Below, one piece after another: positions 1 through 7,416 of a stretch of DNA of 48,111 nucleotides; positions within the stretch are counted from its first letter, which is position 1; each line of letters starts with the position of its first letter. Made by a program: the position numbers and the translations under genes. This DNA comes from Rheinheimera soli. GTDB taxonomy: Bacteria > Pseudomonadota > Gammaproteobacteria > Enterobacterales > Alteromonadaceae. The notes under the pieces were generated by a model. That model had not been told where the DNA came from. It worked only from the letters and a program-made list of their open reading frames with translations, and made no database searches. The stretch spans positions 1-48,111 of the forward strand of contig NZ_JAJOYU010000035.1 in NCBI RefSeq assembly GCF_021290985.1. Direction: 5' to 3'.

Positions 1-1304
1 ATTTCAGTTATCTCAGTTCTATAAGTCACCTCACTAGTCCTAATGAGCTCTTCTTTGAGGTTCAAGATTTCGGCGAGAGCCCCCTCACCGCGATGCAATT
101 TCTCAAAATCCCTTGGATAGACGTTTTTATAAATAAGGATTGCAAGGAGCTTATTAGCGTCGAGTATAGCCTCACCATCAGTTTCCAGGTTGGATACATA
201 AACAGCATACTCATTGAAGATATTTTGAATCAACCTTAGATCGTCCAAGTATCTTGAGGCTTCTCTCAGAAACTGGCGCTCAAGGCGAGCATCGAGCTCA
301 AGCCGTCTCCCCTGTTCCAAAACCATATCGATCGAATTCGACGTGTTGATAATTGGAATAACAGGAATGATGAATTCGAAGAATTTGGTTCTGTCGATAT
401 TTACAAACATATCGTCACGCAGAGCATACAGAAATTTGATAGGGCGTTTCACACCTGCGTTCTCATTTACCAACCTATTAATTTCTCGCAGTGTGACGAA
501 AATATCTGCATCCTCGAATCTATCAAGGTCTTCAATGATTACAAGTTCATACTTGGTTGACTGGAAAAAGTAGATGATTTCATCAAGGTGGCGGTTAAGT
601 ATGGACGTTTGATCCTCATCTGCAGGTTTGATTTCGACGTCTTTAAGCGAGATACTCTTCAGTGAAAAACCGAAACTCGCCACATAAAAGTGATGCAGAG
701 TCGTCCATAGGAATGTTGCGGCAAAGAAAACTGTGAGCAAATTGAACCAGTTGCTAGCCGTAAATGACAGGGAAAAATAACCACTGAAGATATCTTCTAA
801 CTTAAGAAATACATAGGAAAGCGCGATAACTCCAAACAAGATGTAAAGTGATTTAAAATGTGCGCCAATGCCAGGCGACTGAATTCTTTTGAATCTCGAC
901 AAGGGAAGATTGTTTGCATCTGCCCCATACAGCATCTGCTGTAGGATACTCCGTTCAATATCTTGTCTGTTCACCTTACCTACCCCCGAGTCTCCTTCGG
1001 GAGAGAAAGCAGCAAGAGATATGTGAAGTGTTGGCATTTGATATTTCGTTAAAAAAGACTGGATGATACTGCTCTTGCCCGAGCCATAAGGGCCTGTTAA
1101 GGCAATATTGAATACCTTCGCATTTTTCGTTGCAAATAAAAGCGCTTCCGAATATACACCAGCCTTATCTGCTCTATCAGTTGGCGCGAGGTCCACAAAC
1201 TTTGATGGCATTTCGGTGGGGATATTTTGGTTTTCTAGGGCAGTCAAGATTCTATTGAGGTGATGCGTAAGCCAGCGCATTAATGAGGTGATTGTCTCTT
1301 TCAT
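1..1304 (-). CDS. KAP/YobI-like membrane P-loop NTPase (truncated by window start)
   Basis: The frame is open from an ATG at 1304 (AGGA four bases upstream) to the window edge, giving about 434 residues with no stop. The Walker A motif GPYGSGKSS lies at residues 71-79, preceded by a YSEAL...NIALTGPYG context typical of YobI-type NTPases. Two hydrophobic segments (about 152-168 and 186-207) interrupt the P-loop domain, and Walker B ELVIIEDLDRF follows at 253-263. Two membrane helices between Walker A and Walker B are the hallmark of the KAP class of P-loop NTPases, so the protein is probably membrane-anchored with a cytoplasmic ATPase. Some relatives occur in phage-defence or toxin-linked loci; the actual role here is unknown. 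It is the gene nearest the tRNA-Asp array and is probably part of an integrated island. The C-terminus and any partner genes lie outside the window. Confidence 0.82.
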   Translation of the reverse strand, partial: MKETITSLMRWLTHHLNRILTALENQNIPTEMPSKFVDLAPTDRADKAGVYSEALLFATKNAKVFNIALTGPYGSGKSSIIQSFLTKYQMPTLHISLAAFSPEGDSGVGKVNRQDIERSILQQMLYGADANNLPLSRFKRIQSPGIGAHFKSLYILFGVIALSYVFLKLEDIFSGYFSLSFTASNWFNLLTVFFAATFLWTTLHHFYVASFGFSLKSISLKDVEIKPADEDQTSILNRHLDEIIYFFQSTKYELVIIEDLDRFEDADIFVTLREINRLVNENAGVKRPIKFLYALRDDMFVNIDRTKFFEFIIPVIPIINTSNSIDMVLEQGRRLELDARLERQFLREASRYLDDLRLIQNIFNEYAVYVSNLETDGEAILDANKLLAILIYKNVYPRDFEKLHRGEGALAEILNLKEELIRTSEVTYRTEITE

Positions 1305-1772
1305 AGGATCCTGAATTAGCCGTGGAAAATAAGAATGAATAAATAATTGCCGAAATTTAGACTCTCGCGCTTTTTTAAAAAAATACACCTTTTGATTCAG
1401 ATAACCGATTTAACTATGTTATCGCTCCTAAAGTAAATCAACATAATCTCTCATGCAACCAGCCTTCAGCTTGGAGCTATAGTCTTAGCCGTTAGGTATT
1501 GATTAACTTTTTTATAAATACCAATCTAGGATGAAAAACCTTACTTGGAAACATAAAATTTCATATTGTGGTTCACTGCAGTGGAACTGCCGCAAAAACA
1601 ATATTACGGAACCTTTGACCCTCGGCCTGCATTTGATGCAAAAATGTTACCTGTGAGAAATAAGCAGTTTTCTTAATTTGCCAGGCTAACAGGATATTGG
1701 GAATTAAATTCTCAGTATGTCTCTGATTTTTATAACGAATAAAAAAGCCATCTAAAAATCGTAGCATCATAG

Positions 1773-1883
1773 TTGGTCACCGTGATTGGTCACCAAATCA
1801 GCCACCTATCTTCTTGTTTATATTCCTTTTTATGATAATTGAACTCAGCATTATGCGACTTTTTCTGGTCACCGTTGGACACC
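1773..1883. repeat. direct repeats of (T)TGGTCACC / TTGGACACC
   Basis: TTGGTCACC occurs at 1773-1781 and again at 1786-1794, 13 bases apart. TGGTCACC (1866-1873) is followed one base later by TTGGACACC (1875-1883). All four are in the same orientation. Short direct repeats of this size near a tRNA 3' end resemble arm-type binding sites of tyrosine integrases, but the assignment is unproven. Confidence 0.5.
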
Positions 1884-2034
1884 GTATTTTTTACAAAGTT
1901 GATTTGGTAACTTATTGATTTATATACGGCAGGCCGGAGACTTTTAGTAAACAAAATGTGAAGGGATTAGCAGGCGTTAAATGGTGTCTTTTCCACTTAG
2001 AATTGACCCTCGGCCGATTTAGGCTTTGGGCGCG

Positions 2035-2068
2035 TTTTGGACACTTTGGTGACTTTTGGTGTCCAAAA
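2035..2068. repeat. TTTTGGACAC / TTTGGTGAC / TTTTGGTGTCC cluster
   Basis: Three related motifs are packed head to tail at 2035-2044, 2045-2053 and 2054-2064. The last is part of the palindrome TTTTGG-TG-TCCAAAA-like unit ending at 2068. They belong to the same motif family as the repeats at 1773-1883 and lie about 80 bases from the tRNA-Asp 3' end. Confidence 0.45.
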
Positions 2069-2148
2069 ATGCAGAAATACCGTGTTTTGAAACACAGCAT
2101 TTTTAGCATAAACTTGAATTAAAACAGACAGATACATCAATAATAAAA

Positions 2149-2225
2149 TGGCGGAGCGGACGGGACTCGAACCCGCGACCCCCGGCGTGACAGGCCGGTA
2201 TTCTAACCGACTGAACTACCGCTCC
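2149..2225 (-). tRNA. tRNA-Asp (GTC), copy 4 in transcription order
   Basis: This is a 77-base tRNA with an encoded CCA end at 2149-2151. On the minus strand the acceptor GGAGCGG, the D-arm, the anticodon loop CTGTCAC (anticodon GTC), and the T-arm GGTTCGAGTCC are all present. It is identical to the three other copies upstream. Being promoter-distal and next to the repeat-bearing region, it is the likeliest integration target. Confidence 0.97.
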
Positions 2226-2267
2226 GCGCTGGAGTGAGCTTGCGCTCTAATGGCTTGTTTGCTGAAT

Positions 2268-2344
2268 TGGCGGAGCGGACGGGACTCGAACCCGCGACCC
2301 CCGGCGTGACAGGCCGGTATTCTAACCGACTGAACTACCGCTCC
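2268..2344 (-). tRNA. tRNA-Asp (GTC), copy 3
   Basis: This 77-base tRNA is identical to the other three copies, with anticodon GTC and an encoded CCA. The spacer to the next copy downstream is 42 bases and is unrelated in sequence to the other spacers. Confidence 0.97.
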
Positions 2345-2372
2345 GGAATCAGACAAACGATAAATGCTTAAG

Positions 2373-2449
2373 TGGCGGAGCGGACGGGACTCGAACCCGC
2401 GACCCCCGGCGTGACAGGCCGGTATTCTAACCGACTGAACTACCGCTCC
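2373..2449 (-). tRNA. tRNA-Asp (GTC), copy 2
   Basis: This is an identical 77-base tRNA-Asp with anticodon GTC and an encoded CCA. The spacer to copy 3 is 28 bases. Confidence 0.97.
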
Positions 2450-2468
2450 GAAGAAGCATTTATTAAAT

Positions 2469-2545
2469 TGGCGGAGCGGACGGGACTCGAACCCGCGACC
2501 CCCGGCGTGACAGGCCGGTATTCTAACCGACTGAACTACCGCTCC
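2469..2545 (-). tRNA. tRNA-Asp (GTC), copy 1 (promoter-proximal)
   Basis: This is the first transcribed of four identical 77-base tRNA-Asp genes, with anticodon GTC and an encoded CCA. It begins about 50 bases downstream of a strong sigma-70-type promoter and is followed by a 19-base spacer. Confidence 0.97.
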
Positions 2546-2596
2546 GCGCCAATACACTGCAGCATTTTCAATTGGGTATGCTGCTGTGCGGCGGGA

Positions 2597-2625
2597 ATAA
2601 TACGGATTCACCGGTGGGCCGTCAA
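2597..2625 (-). promoter_or_regulatory. tRNA-Asp array promoter with GC-rich discriminator
   Basis: On the minus strand TTGACG (2625-2620), a 17-base spacer and TATTAT (2602-2597) form a near-consensus sigma-70 promoter. It is followed directly by TCCCGCCGC, a GC-rich discriminator typical of stable-RNA promoters under stringent control. Confidence 0.8.
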
Positions 2626-2653
2626 CGACTTTTTTGCCGCTTTTGTTTATTCC

Positions 2654-4078
2654 TTAATCATCCGGTAAAGAAAGTTCCATAATGTCGTTTTTCTTGCTGT
2701 TTTTTTGTGCCGCACTGCTCGTTTTTGCTTCAGCAGCTCCTGGCATCGCCAAGGTATCCAAATCCATTGAGTTGTTCTTTTTCGCAAACAAGGTCTTAAA
2801 GGAGCGATCTGTGGCGACCATCCAAATCGCAAAACCACCACCACCTAAAATAACTATGTTGCTCAGGATCACTAATAGCCATGGAAAAGGTTTTTCTTCT
2901 TCAACAACAGGTTCAGTCACCACAGGACTGGCTGGCATTTCAGCGGCTGCTGTCGTCAGGCCTGCATTCTCTGAGTCGGCCGCAGCAGGAGCTACAGGTT
3001 CTGGCTCTACGACTTCAGCGACAAAAGACGCTTGGGGTAAGGTGATCACTACATCACGCCCTGTAACAGTCTGGGCAAACAAGATGCTGTCGACTTTGTA
3101 TGTACCGCTGGCGTAATTGACAATTTTCAGCTTTTTATCCACTTCAGCACTTTCGCCTAAAGTAAAACTTTGTATTTCATTGTTCGGGAAACGGACTTTG
3201 CCCTGTAAAGCCACAGACTGGGGGTTAATCATCGGATCTGTAACTTTAAAGGTTAGCCAATGCAAATCTTCCGCTTTTGTTGCCTGCGCCACTTCATAGC
3301 TGATCGGGCTTTTATGTAAGATCACCGGTTCCTGCACCACCTCGCGGGTATACAAAGGGGTTTTTACGACAAATTTGGGTTGCCACTGGCCTGGTTTCAT
3401 ATCCAGTTTAAACTCACCGGTAAAAATACCGTCCCTTGGTTTTTCATCAAAATTGCGGCCATCATCAGCCAGAGTCGTGAGTTCAATCACGCCCGCACCA
3501 AAATTCTCGAATTCCGCATTATTACTGCTGATAAAAAGCACATCGAGCCGAAGCAAATCACGGAAGTCTTTTGCAACTATAGGCTGACCGCCGTTGCTCA
3601 GTGTTGCAGTCACTTTAATAGTTTCCCCTGCCATCAGATGATCAGGCAATGGAGGCACGTTTAATTCAATATCTGTCAGCACCATAATTTTGCTTTCTGG
3701 CAAAATTTGGCCAATAGCCTGCCAGGGTCCTGGTGTTGGTTTCTTAATTTTGATCAAGTCGTAGGTTTTATCGTCGTACCATTGAATATCCTGATCATCG
3801 GCGTTAATGACATTCACTTTGCTGCCATCAGGTTTGACTAAAATGACCGAAGCCGAACCTCGTTTGCGGAAAAAAACCATAGTGATTTCTTCCACTTCGT
3901 AATCAATGCGGAATCTGTTATCCAACAAAGGGATTTGGTTTTTAGCGGGTAAATCAGGTAACAAACTTAAGCCTGTTGGATCCTCAACATTTTCTTTCGC
4001 GTCAACACTGGTGGCAGTTTCCTGCGCCACTAGTTGCAGACTAAAGCATAACAACAGCAGATAAATTAATTTCGCCAC
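2654..4078 (-). CDS. TIGR03503-like secreted, membrane-anchored protein of unknown function
   Basis: The product is about 474 residues. An N-terminal hydrophobic signal (residues 1 to about 18) is followed by a long extracytoplasmic beta-rich region. A C-terminal membrane helix (about 400-422, with a GGGG motif) and a charged, Lys/Ser-rich cytoplasmic tail complete it. This layout matches my recollection of the TIGR03503 family of Alteromonadales; no function is established. The longest frame opens with TTG at 4084, but AGGAGG ends only three bases before that codon, whereas it lies nine bases before GTG at 4078, so GTG is preferred. The gene overlaps the end of dnaQ by 13 bases and is probably cotranscribed with it. 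The protein might sense or bind something in the periplasm, which is inference only. Confidence 0.75.
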   Translation of the reverse strand: MAKLIYLLLLCFSLQLVAQETATSVDAKENVEDPTGLSLLPDLPAKNQIPLLDNRFRIDYEVEEITMVFFRKRGSASVILVKPDGSKVNVINADDQDIQWYDDKTYDLIKIKKPTPGPWQAIGQILPESKIMVLTDIELNVPPLPDHLMAGETIKVTATLSNGGQPIVAKDFRDLLRLDVLFISSNNAEFENFGAGVIELTTLADDGRNFDEKPRDGIFTGEFKLDMKPGQWQPKFVVKTPLYTREVVQEPVILHKSPISYEVAQATKAEDLHWLTFKVTDPMINPQSVALQGKVRFPNNEIQSFTLGESAEVDKKLKIVNYASGTYKVDSILFAQTVTGRDVVITLPQASFVAEVVEPEPVAPAAADSENAGLTTAAAEMPASPVVTEPVVEEEKPFPWLLVILSNIVILGGGGFAIWMVATDRSFKTLFAKKNNSMDLDTLAMPGAAEAKTSSAAQKNSKKNDIMELSLPDD

Positions 4079-4770
4079 AAGCAACTTCCTCCTTTTTTCT
4101 GCACCAGATCCAAACGTTGCTCGTGCGACTGTAATTCGGTTTCAGAGGCAAACACCACAGGTAAACGACTGGTGCGTTTAAGTTGCCCTACCACCACATT
4201 TTGCTGGGCGGCGGCTTGCTCGTCATTGGCTAAATTCAGGCTAACCTGCCCACCTGTCATCGCCAGATAGACATCAGCCAGAATTTCAGCATCCAATAAG
4301 GCGCCGTGTAAGGTACGGTGGCTGTTATTGATGTCGTAACGACGGCACAGGGCATCAAGGTTGTTTTTCTGCCCTGGATGCGCTTCACGCGCCATTTTTA
4401 ACGTATCCAGCACGCCACAGATATCCGTCACAGGGGCAAGTGCAGGACGCAGCAGATTAAACTCGTGGTTGATAAAGCCGACGTCGAACGCGGCATTATG
4501 GATCACCAGTTCAGCACCAGCTATATACTGACAAAATTGCTGGGCCACTTCGGCAAAACGAGGTTTACCTATTAAAAACTCATTGGTAATACCGTGGACC
4601 GCTATGGCTTCCTGATCAATAAGCCGGTCTGGTTGTAAATAGACATGGAAATTATTGCCGGTCAGCCGACGATTAATCAGCTCCACACAACCAATTTCGA
4701 TGATGCGATGGCCTTCCTGCGGGCTTAAACCTGTGGTTTCGGTGTCTAGTACTATCTGTCTTTTCAGCAT
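4066..4770 (-). CDS. dnaQ: DNA polymerase III epsilon subunit (3'-5' proofreading exonuclease)
   Basis: The 234-residue protein is a DEDDh exonuclease. Exo I DTETTG is at residues 9-14, Exo II NAAFD at 92-96, and Exo III with His155 and Asp160. The C-terminal stretch HEQRLDLVQKKGGSCLW is the segment that binds the alpha polymerase subunit in E. coli. Length is close to the 243 residues of the E. coli protein. It removes misincorporated nucleotides within the Pol III core. It is divergent from rnhA, the same head-to-head arrangement as in E. coli, with a shared 65-base promoter region. Confidence 0.97.
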   Translation of the reverse strand: MLKRQIVLDTETTGLSPQEGHRIIEIGCVELINRRLTGNNFHVYLQPDRLIDQEAIAVHGITNEFLIGKPRFAEVAQQFCQYIAGAELVIHNAAFDVGFINHEFNLLRPALAPVTDICGVLDTLKMAREAHPGQKNNLDALCRRYDINNSHRTLHGALLDAEILADVYLAMTGGQVSLNLANDEQAAAQQNVVVGQLKRTSRLPVVFASETELQSHEQRLDLVQKKGGSCLWRN

Positions 4771-4835
4771 TCTGATTCGTGTTCTTAGCGCTTTTACGTT
4801 AGATTATACGCCGATTTCAGTTGTGGGAAGCATCG

Positions 4836-5306
4836 ATGCGTAAAACAGTAGCAATCTATACAGACGGGTCTTGCCTTGGAAACCCCGGACCAGGCGGTTA
4901 TGGTGTGGTTTTACGCTATCAGGAGCACCAAAAAGAAATGTCTGGCGGCTACCAGCAAACCACCAATAACAGAATGGAATTACTGGCCGCTATTGTTGGT
5001 CTGGAGAGTTTAAAACAGCCCTGTGATGTAGACTTAACCACAGACAGTCAGTATGTGCGCTTAGGTATTACGCAGTGGCTGGCCAACTGGAAAAAAAACA
5101 ACTGGAAAACCAGTCAGCGGGAACCGGTAAAAAATCAGGACTTATGGCGCCGTTTAGATGCAGCTTGTCAGGGGCATAAAGTGAACTGGCATTGGGTCAA
5201 AGGCCATGCCGGACATCCGGAAAACGAACGCTGTGATGAGTTAGCAAGAGTCGCGGCTACCCACAATGCCACAGAAGTGGACACGGGTTTCCAGGCCTCG
5301 TCATAA
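4836..5306 (+). CDS. rnhA: ribonuclease HI
   Basis: The 156-residue enzyme cleaves RNA in RNA-DNA hybrids, removing R-loops and primers. All catalytic residues fall at the E. coli positions: Asp10, Glu48, Asp70, His124 and Asp134. The longest frame would start at a TTG at 4821, but ATG at 4836 has GGGAAG nearby and gives the family N-terminus [11 protein letters not shown]. It is divergent from dnaQ and its last six bases overlap the convergent TauE/SafE gene. Confidence 0.97.
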   Translation: MRKTVAIYTDGSCLGNPGPGGYGVVLRYQEHQKEMSGGYQQTTNNRMELLAAIVGLESLKQPCDVDLTTDSQYVRLGITQWLANWKKNNWKTSQREPVKNQDLWRRLDAACQGHKVNWHWVKGHAGHPENERCDELARVAATHNATEVDTGFQASS

Positions 5307-6050
5307 AGAGAAGACAGGCCAAAGTAACGAAACAGCAGTCACTATTAACAGTACCGAAAAAGTTTTACGCACCCATAACTGTGGGATATAAGCCGATAAA
5401 ATAATGCCGCCCAAACTGCCGCAAGCACCAATTAAGCCCAACCAGCCAATCAGTTCCAATGGTAAGGTTTCTCCCTGAACAGACATCAGCCAGTAATGGC
5501 TGATAAAACCTGTGCTGCTTTGCAGGAAAATGAGCGCCAAGCTACAGGCAATAGCGCCCGACATAGGGATTGTTGTTACCGCAAGCAGCAAGGGGACTAT
5601 TAAAAAACCGCCGCCCACACCAACCAAACCAGTCAGCATACCTAAAGCCATCGCCAGCAAAGCCAGCAGTAAAGCAGAATGGATTTGCCATTGCCAGATG
5701 CGTTGACGCCACATATTGGCAGCACTGCCCAGCATTAAGACGGCCAGGATCAACAACTGCACAGAAGAGTGCATCCATTGAGCTAAAGCAACCCCAAGCA
5801 AAGTTCCAAAAAAAGCCGGCACAGCAAAACGCTTAAATAATGCAAAGTCGAGATGACGTCGCCACAGATAAGGCAATAAAGCGATAAAGCTGATTTGAGC
5901 CACTACACCTAAAGACGAGACTATCGCGATTTTTTCCGGCAACTGCACTAAATGCACCAGCACTGGAACGGTCAGAATAGACCCCCCCGATCCCAACAGG
6001 CCAACACTTAAGCCAATAATTAAGGCTGAAATTAGTACCAGAGCAGACAT
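5301..6050 (-). CDS. TauE/SafE-family membrane transporter (putative sulfite/anion exporter)
   Basis: The 249-residue protein is almost wholly hydrophobic, with about eight predicted helices in two repeats. Each repeat carries a glycine-rich motif: [16 protein letters not shown] near residue 18 and [16 protein letters not shown] near 140. These motifs define the TauE/SafE (DUF81, YfcA-like) family, whose members export sulfite, sulfoacetate or other organosulfur anions. Substrate cannot be read from sequence. It converges on rnhA, overlapping by six bases. No strong Shine-Dalgarno precedes the ATG, and an 11-base inverted repeat lies just upstream (6061-6093). Confidence 0.88.
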   Translation of the reverse strand: MSALVLISALIIGLSVGLLGSGGSILTVPVLVHLVQLPEKIAIVSSLGVVAQISFIALLPYLWRRHLDFALFKRFAVPAFFGTLLGVALAQWMHSSVQLLILAVLMLGSAANMWRQRIWQWQIHSALLLALLAMALGMLTGLVGVGGGFLIVPLLLAVTTIPMSGAIACSLALIFLQSSTGFISHYWLMSVQGETLPLELIGWLGLIGACGSLGGIILSAYIPQLWVRKTFSVLLIVTAVSLLWPVFSL

Positions 6051-6060
6051 AAAAAACCAC

Positions 6061-6093
6061 GAAGCTTAATAACTAAAAGAAATATTAAGCTTC
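6061..6093. repeat. perfect 11-base inverted repeat upstream of the TauE/SafE gene
   Basis: GAAGCTTAATA (6061-6071) is mirrored by TATTAAGCTTC (6083-6093) across an 11-base AT-rich loop. It begins 11 bases before the exporter start codon. It could be an operator or a 5'-UTR hairpin that hides the ribosome-binding region; no T-run follows, so it is not a standard terminator. Confidence 0.55.
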
Positions 6094-6137
6094 ACTAAAG
6101 GAATAAGCAAGCGCAGCGTACATTCAAATGAAGACAA

Positions 6138-6163
6138 AAAAACCAGCATCAGCTGGCTTTTTA
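6138..6163 (-). terminator. rho-independent terminator of the glutathione peroxidase gene
   Basis: On the minus strand CCAGC-TGAT-GCTGG is followed by seven T residues and preceded by a run of A, so it may work in both directions. It lies 20-40 bases beyond the stop codon at 6181. Confidence 0.85.
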
Positions 6164-6180
6164 TTCACACAACAAACGGC

Positions 6181-6735
6181 TTATTCAGCTTTTAATAAAG
6201 CTTCCACTTCTTTGACAAAATCAGCATCGTCTGGCGAGACTTTACTGCCAAAGTGTTTGACCTGTTGCTCATCTTTGCTGACCAGATACTTGTTAAAGTT
6301 CCAGGACGGCTTTTCGCCTGTTTTGGCAATTAAAGCTTTAAATACCGGGTTCACATCACTGCCGCGCACAGCACTGGTGGCAAACATGGGGAAGGTCACG
6401 CCGTAGTTGATGTAACAAACTTCTGCGGTTTTTTCCTCATCGTCATGTTCTTGCATAAAGTCGTCAGAAGGGAAACCCAGTACCACTAAACCCTGATCTT
6501 TGTATTTTTCATACAACCCCTGCAACGCAGTAAATTGAGGAGTAAAACCACATTTGCTGGCGGTGTTTACGATCAATAAAGTTTTACCTTTGTAGGTTTC
6601 ACATAAATCCAGAGTTTCTTTTTTACGTAACTGCGGCAGTGAATGACCAAGAATTTCGCCACAGCTATTGGCAAAAGCCACGCCGCTCGCGCTGAGCAGC
6701 AGTGCCGCAGTCAGCATTTTCTTCATTGTTTTCAT
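6181..6735 (-). CDS. periplasmic glutathione peroxidase family protein (Cys-type)
   Basis: The 184-residue protein has a signal peptide (cleavage after AFA, about residue 22) and a thioredoxin-fold peroxidase domain. The peroxidatic cysteine is Cys62 in NTASKCGFT, and Trp145-Asn146 of WNFNKYLV are present. The usual FPxNQF motif reads FPSDDF (88-93), so the tetrad glutamine is replaced by aspartate. Cys107 aligns with the resolving cysteine of thioredoxin-dependent GPx enzymes, suggesting a thiol-reductant mechanism rather than glutathione use. It would reduce peroxides in the periplasm. It is a single gene with its own terminator; AGGAGC precedes the start. Confidence 0.9.
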   Translation of the reverse strand: MKTMKKMLTAALLLSASGVAFANSCGEILGHSLPQLRKKETLDLCETYKGKTLLIVNTASKCGFTPQFTALQGLYEKYKDQGLVVLGFPSDDFMQEHDDEEKTAEVCYINYGVTFPMFATSAVRGSDVNPVFKALIAKTGEKPSWNFNKYLVSKDEQQVKHFGSKVSPDDADFVKEVEALLKAE

Positions 6736-6867
6736 TATTAGCTCCTGTGATTAAACGATGTGAACTGATACGGGCCAAGTCAGATGCTGGATCTGAGCTG
6801 TAACAACAGACCGCGCATCAGAGGCTATTGTTTCATACCGATATAAAATTCATACAGATACAAAAAA

Positions 6868-6883
6868 GGCGACCTGAGTCGCC
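6868..6883 (-). terminator. terminator of the DUF2750 gene
   Basis: A GGCGAC-CTGA-GTCGCC hairpin is flanked by AAAAAA and TTTT, so it can act in both directions. It is 17 bases beyond the stop codon of the minus-strand gene ending at 6901. Confidence 0.88.
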
Positions 6884-6900
6884 CTTTTATGCATCTGACT

Positions 6901-7254
6901 TTATTGCACTAAAGCCAAAGCTTCTAAAATTTCACGCGGCTCAACTTCAGGGCCATTTAAGGACTCATCCCAGTTGGTGCCAATCAGTACGCCGTCGTCG
7001 TACATTTCTTGCAACCAGCCTTCACAGAATACATCCAGTGGAATAGCTTCTGGTTTGTAGTCTGACCATTCTTCTGAGCAGTGCACTAAAGCCGCTTCCT
7101 GGCTAGACCAGAATGGCATCACGTCTGTGTCTTCAAAATCAACAGACTCCACTACCAGCAAATCTTCGCCGTTTGCTAAAGTCCAAACCACACCATGGGT
7201 TTTGGCTTCCGCAATAAAATTTTGAAACACCGGATCATGTGAATATTCGCCCAT
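6901..7254 (-). CDS. DUF2750 domain-containing cytosolic protein
   Basis: The product is 117 residues, acidic and soluble. The pattern VWTLANGEDLLVVES, then a conserved PFWSSQEAALVH and a final DGVLIGTNW, fits the DUF2750 family, which has no established biochemical role. An in-frame GTG exists at 7263, but ATG at 7254 has AAAGG eight bases upstream and is the better start. It is a single gene between the peroxidase and ettA, with its own terminator. Confidence 0.8.
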   Translation of the reverse strand: MGEYSHDPVFQNFIAEAKTHGVVWTLANGEDLLVVESVDFEDTDVMPFWSSQEAALVHCSEEWSDYKPEAIPLDVFCEGWLQEMYDDGVLIGTNWDESLNGPEVEPREILEALALVQ

Positions 7255-7416
7255 GGCAACCACCTTTATCTGAACTGTTAGTTTAATTGCGACTATTAGA
7301 GCAGAAAACCAGATTAAAGACGAATTAAAATGCCCTTTCGTACCTGCTGCAGTTCCCCTGTTTTTTAAAAATAACGTACAATTGCCGCATTCTAAACAAC
7401 AAGATGAGTGACTCTT

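Larger units (their letters stand above)
1305..2148. other. gene-poor island border between the NTPase and the tRNA-Asp array
   Basis: This stretch of about 840 bases is AT-rich and contains only short, unconvincing frames (65 codons or fewer). I see no integrase, transposase or RNA gene. It holds a cluster of GGTCACC/GGACACC repeats (listed separately) and two copies of TTGACCCTCGGCC (1615-1627 and 2003-2015). Lying immediately downstream of the 3' end of a tRNA gene, it fits one border of a tRNA-integrated element whose integrase would be at the other end, outside the window. That reading is inference. Confidence 0.5.

Noticed and set aside
1573-2109. Two 65-codon minus-strand frames (1573-1770, 1912-2109) as possible integrase remnants
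   Set aside because: No recognisable motif of an integrase, no ribosome site, and composition of AT-rich noncoding DNA.
2149-2545. Regularly spaced identical repeats suggesting a CRISPR array
   Set aside because: The repeat is a complete 77-base tRNA with cloverleaf, GTC anticodon and CCA; spacer lengths differ widely.
2216-2668. Long open frames on both strands across the tRNA array, with a repeated peptide motif
   Set aside because: They are translations of the four identical tRNA-Asp genes; the repeated peptide is an artefact of the tRNA repeats.
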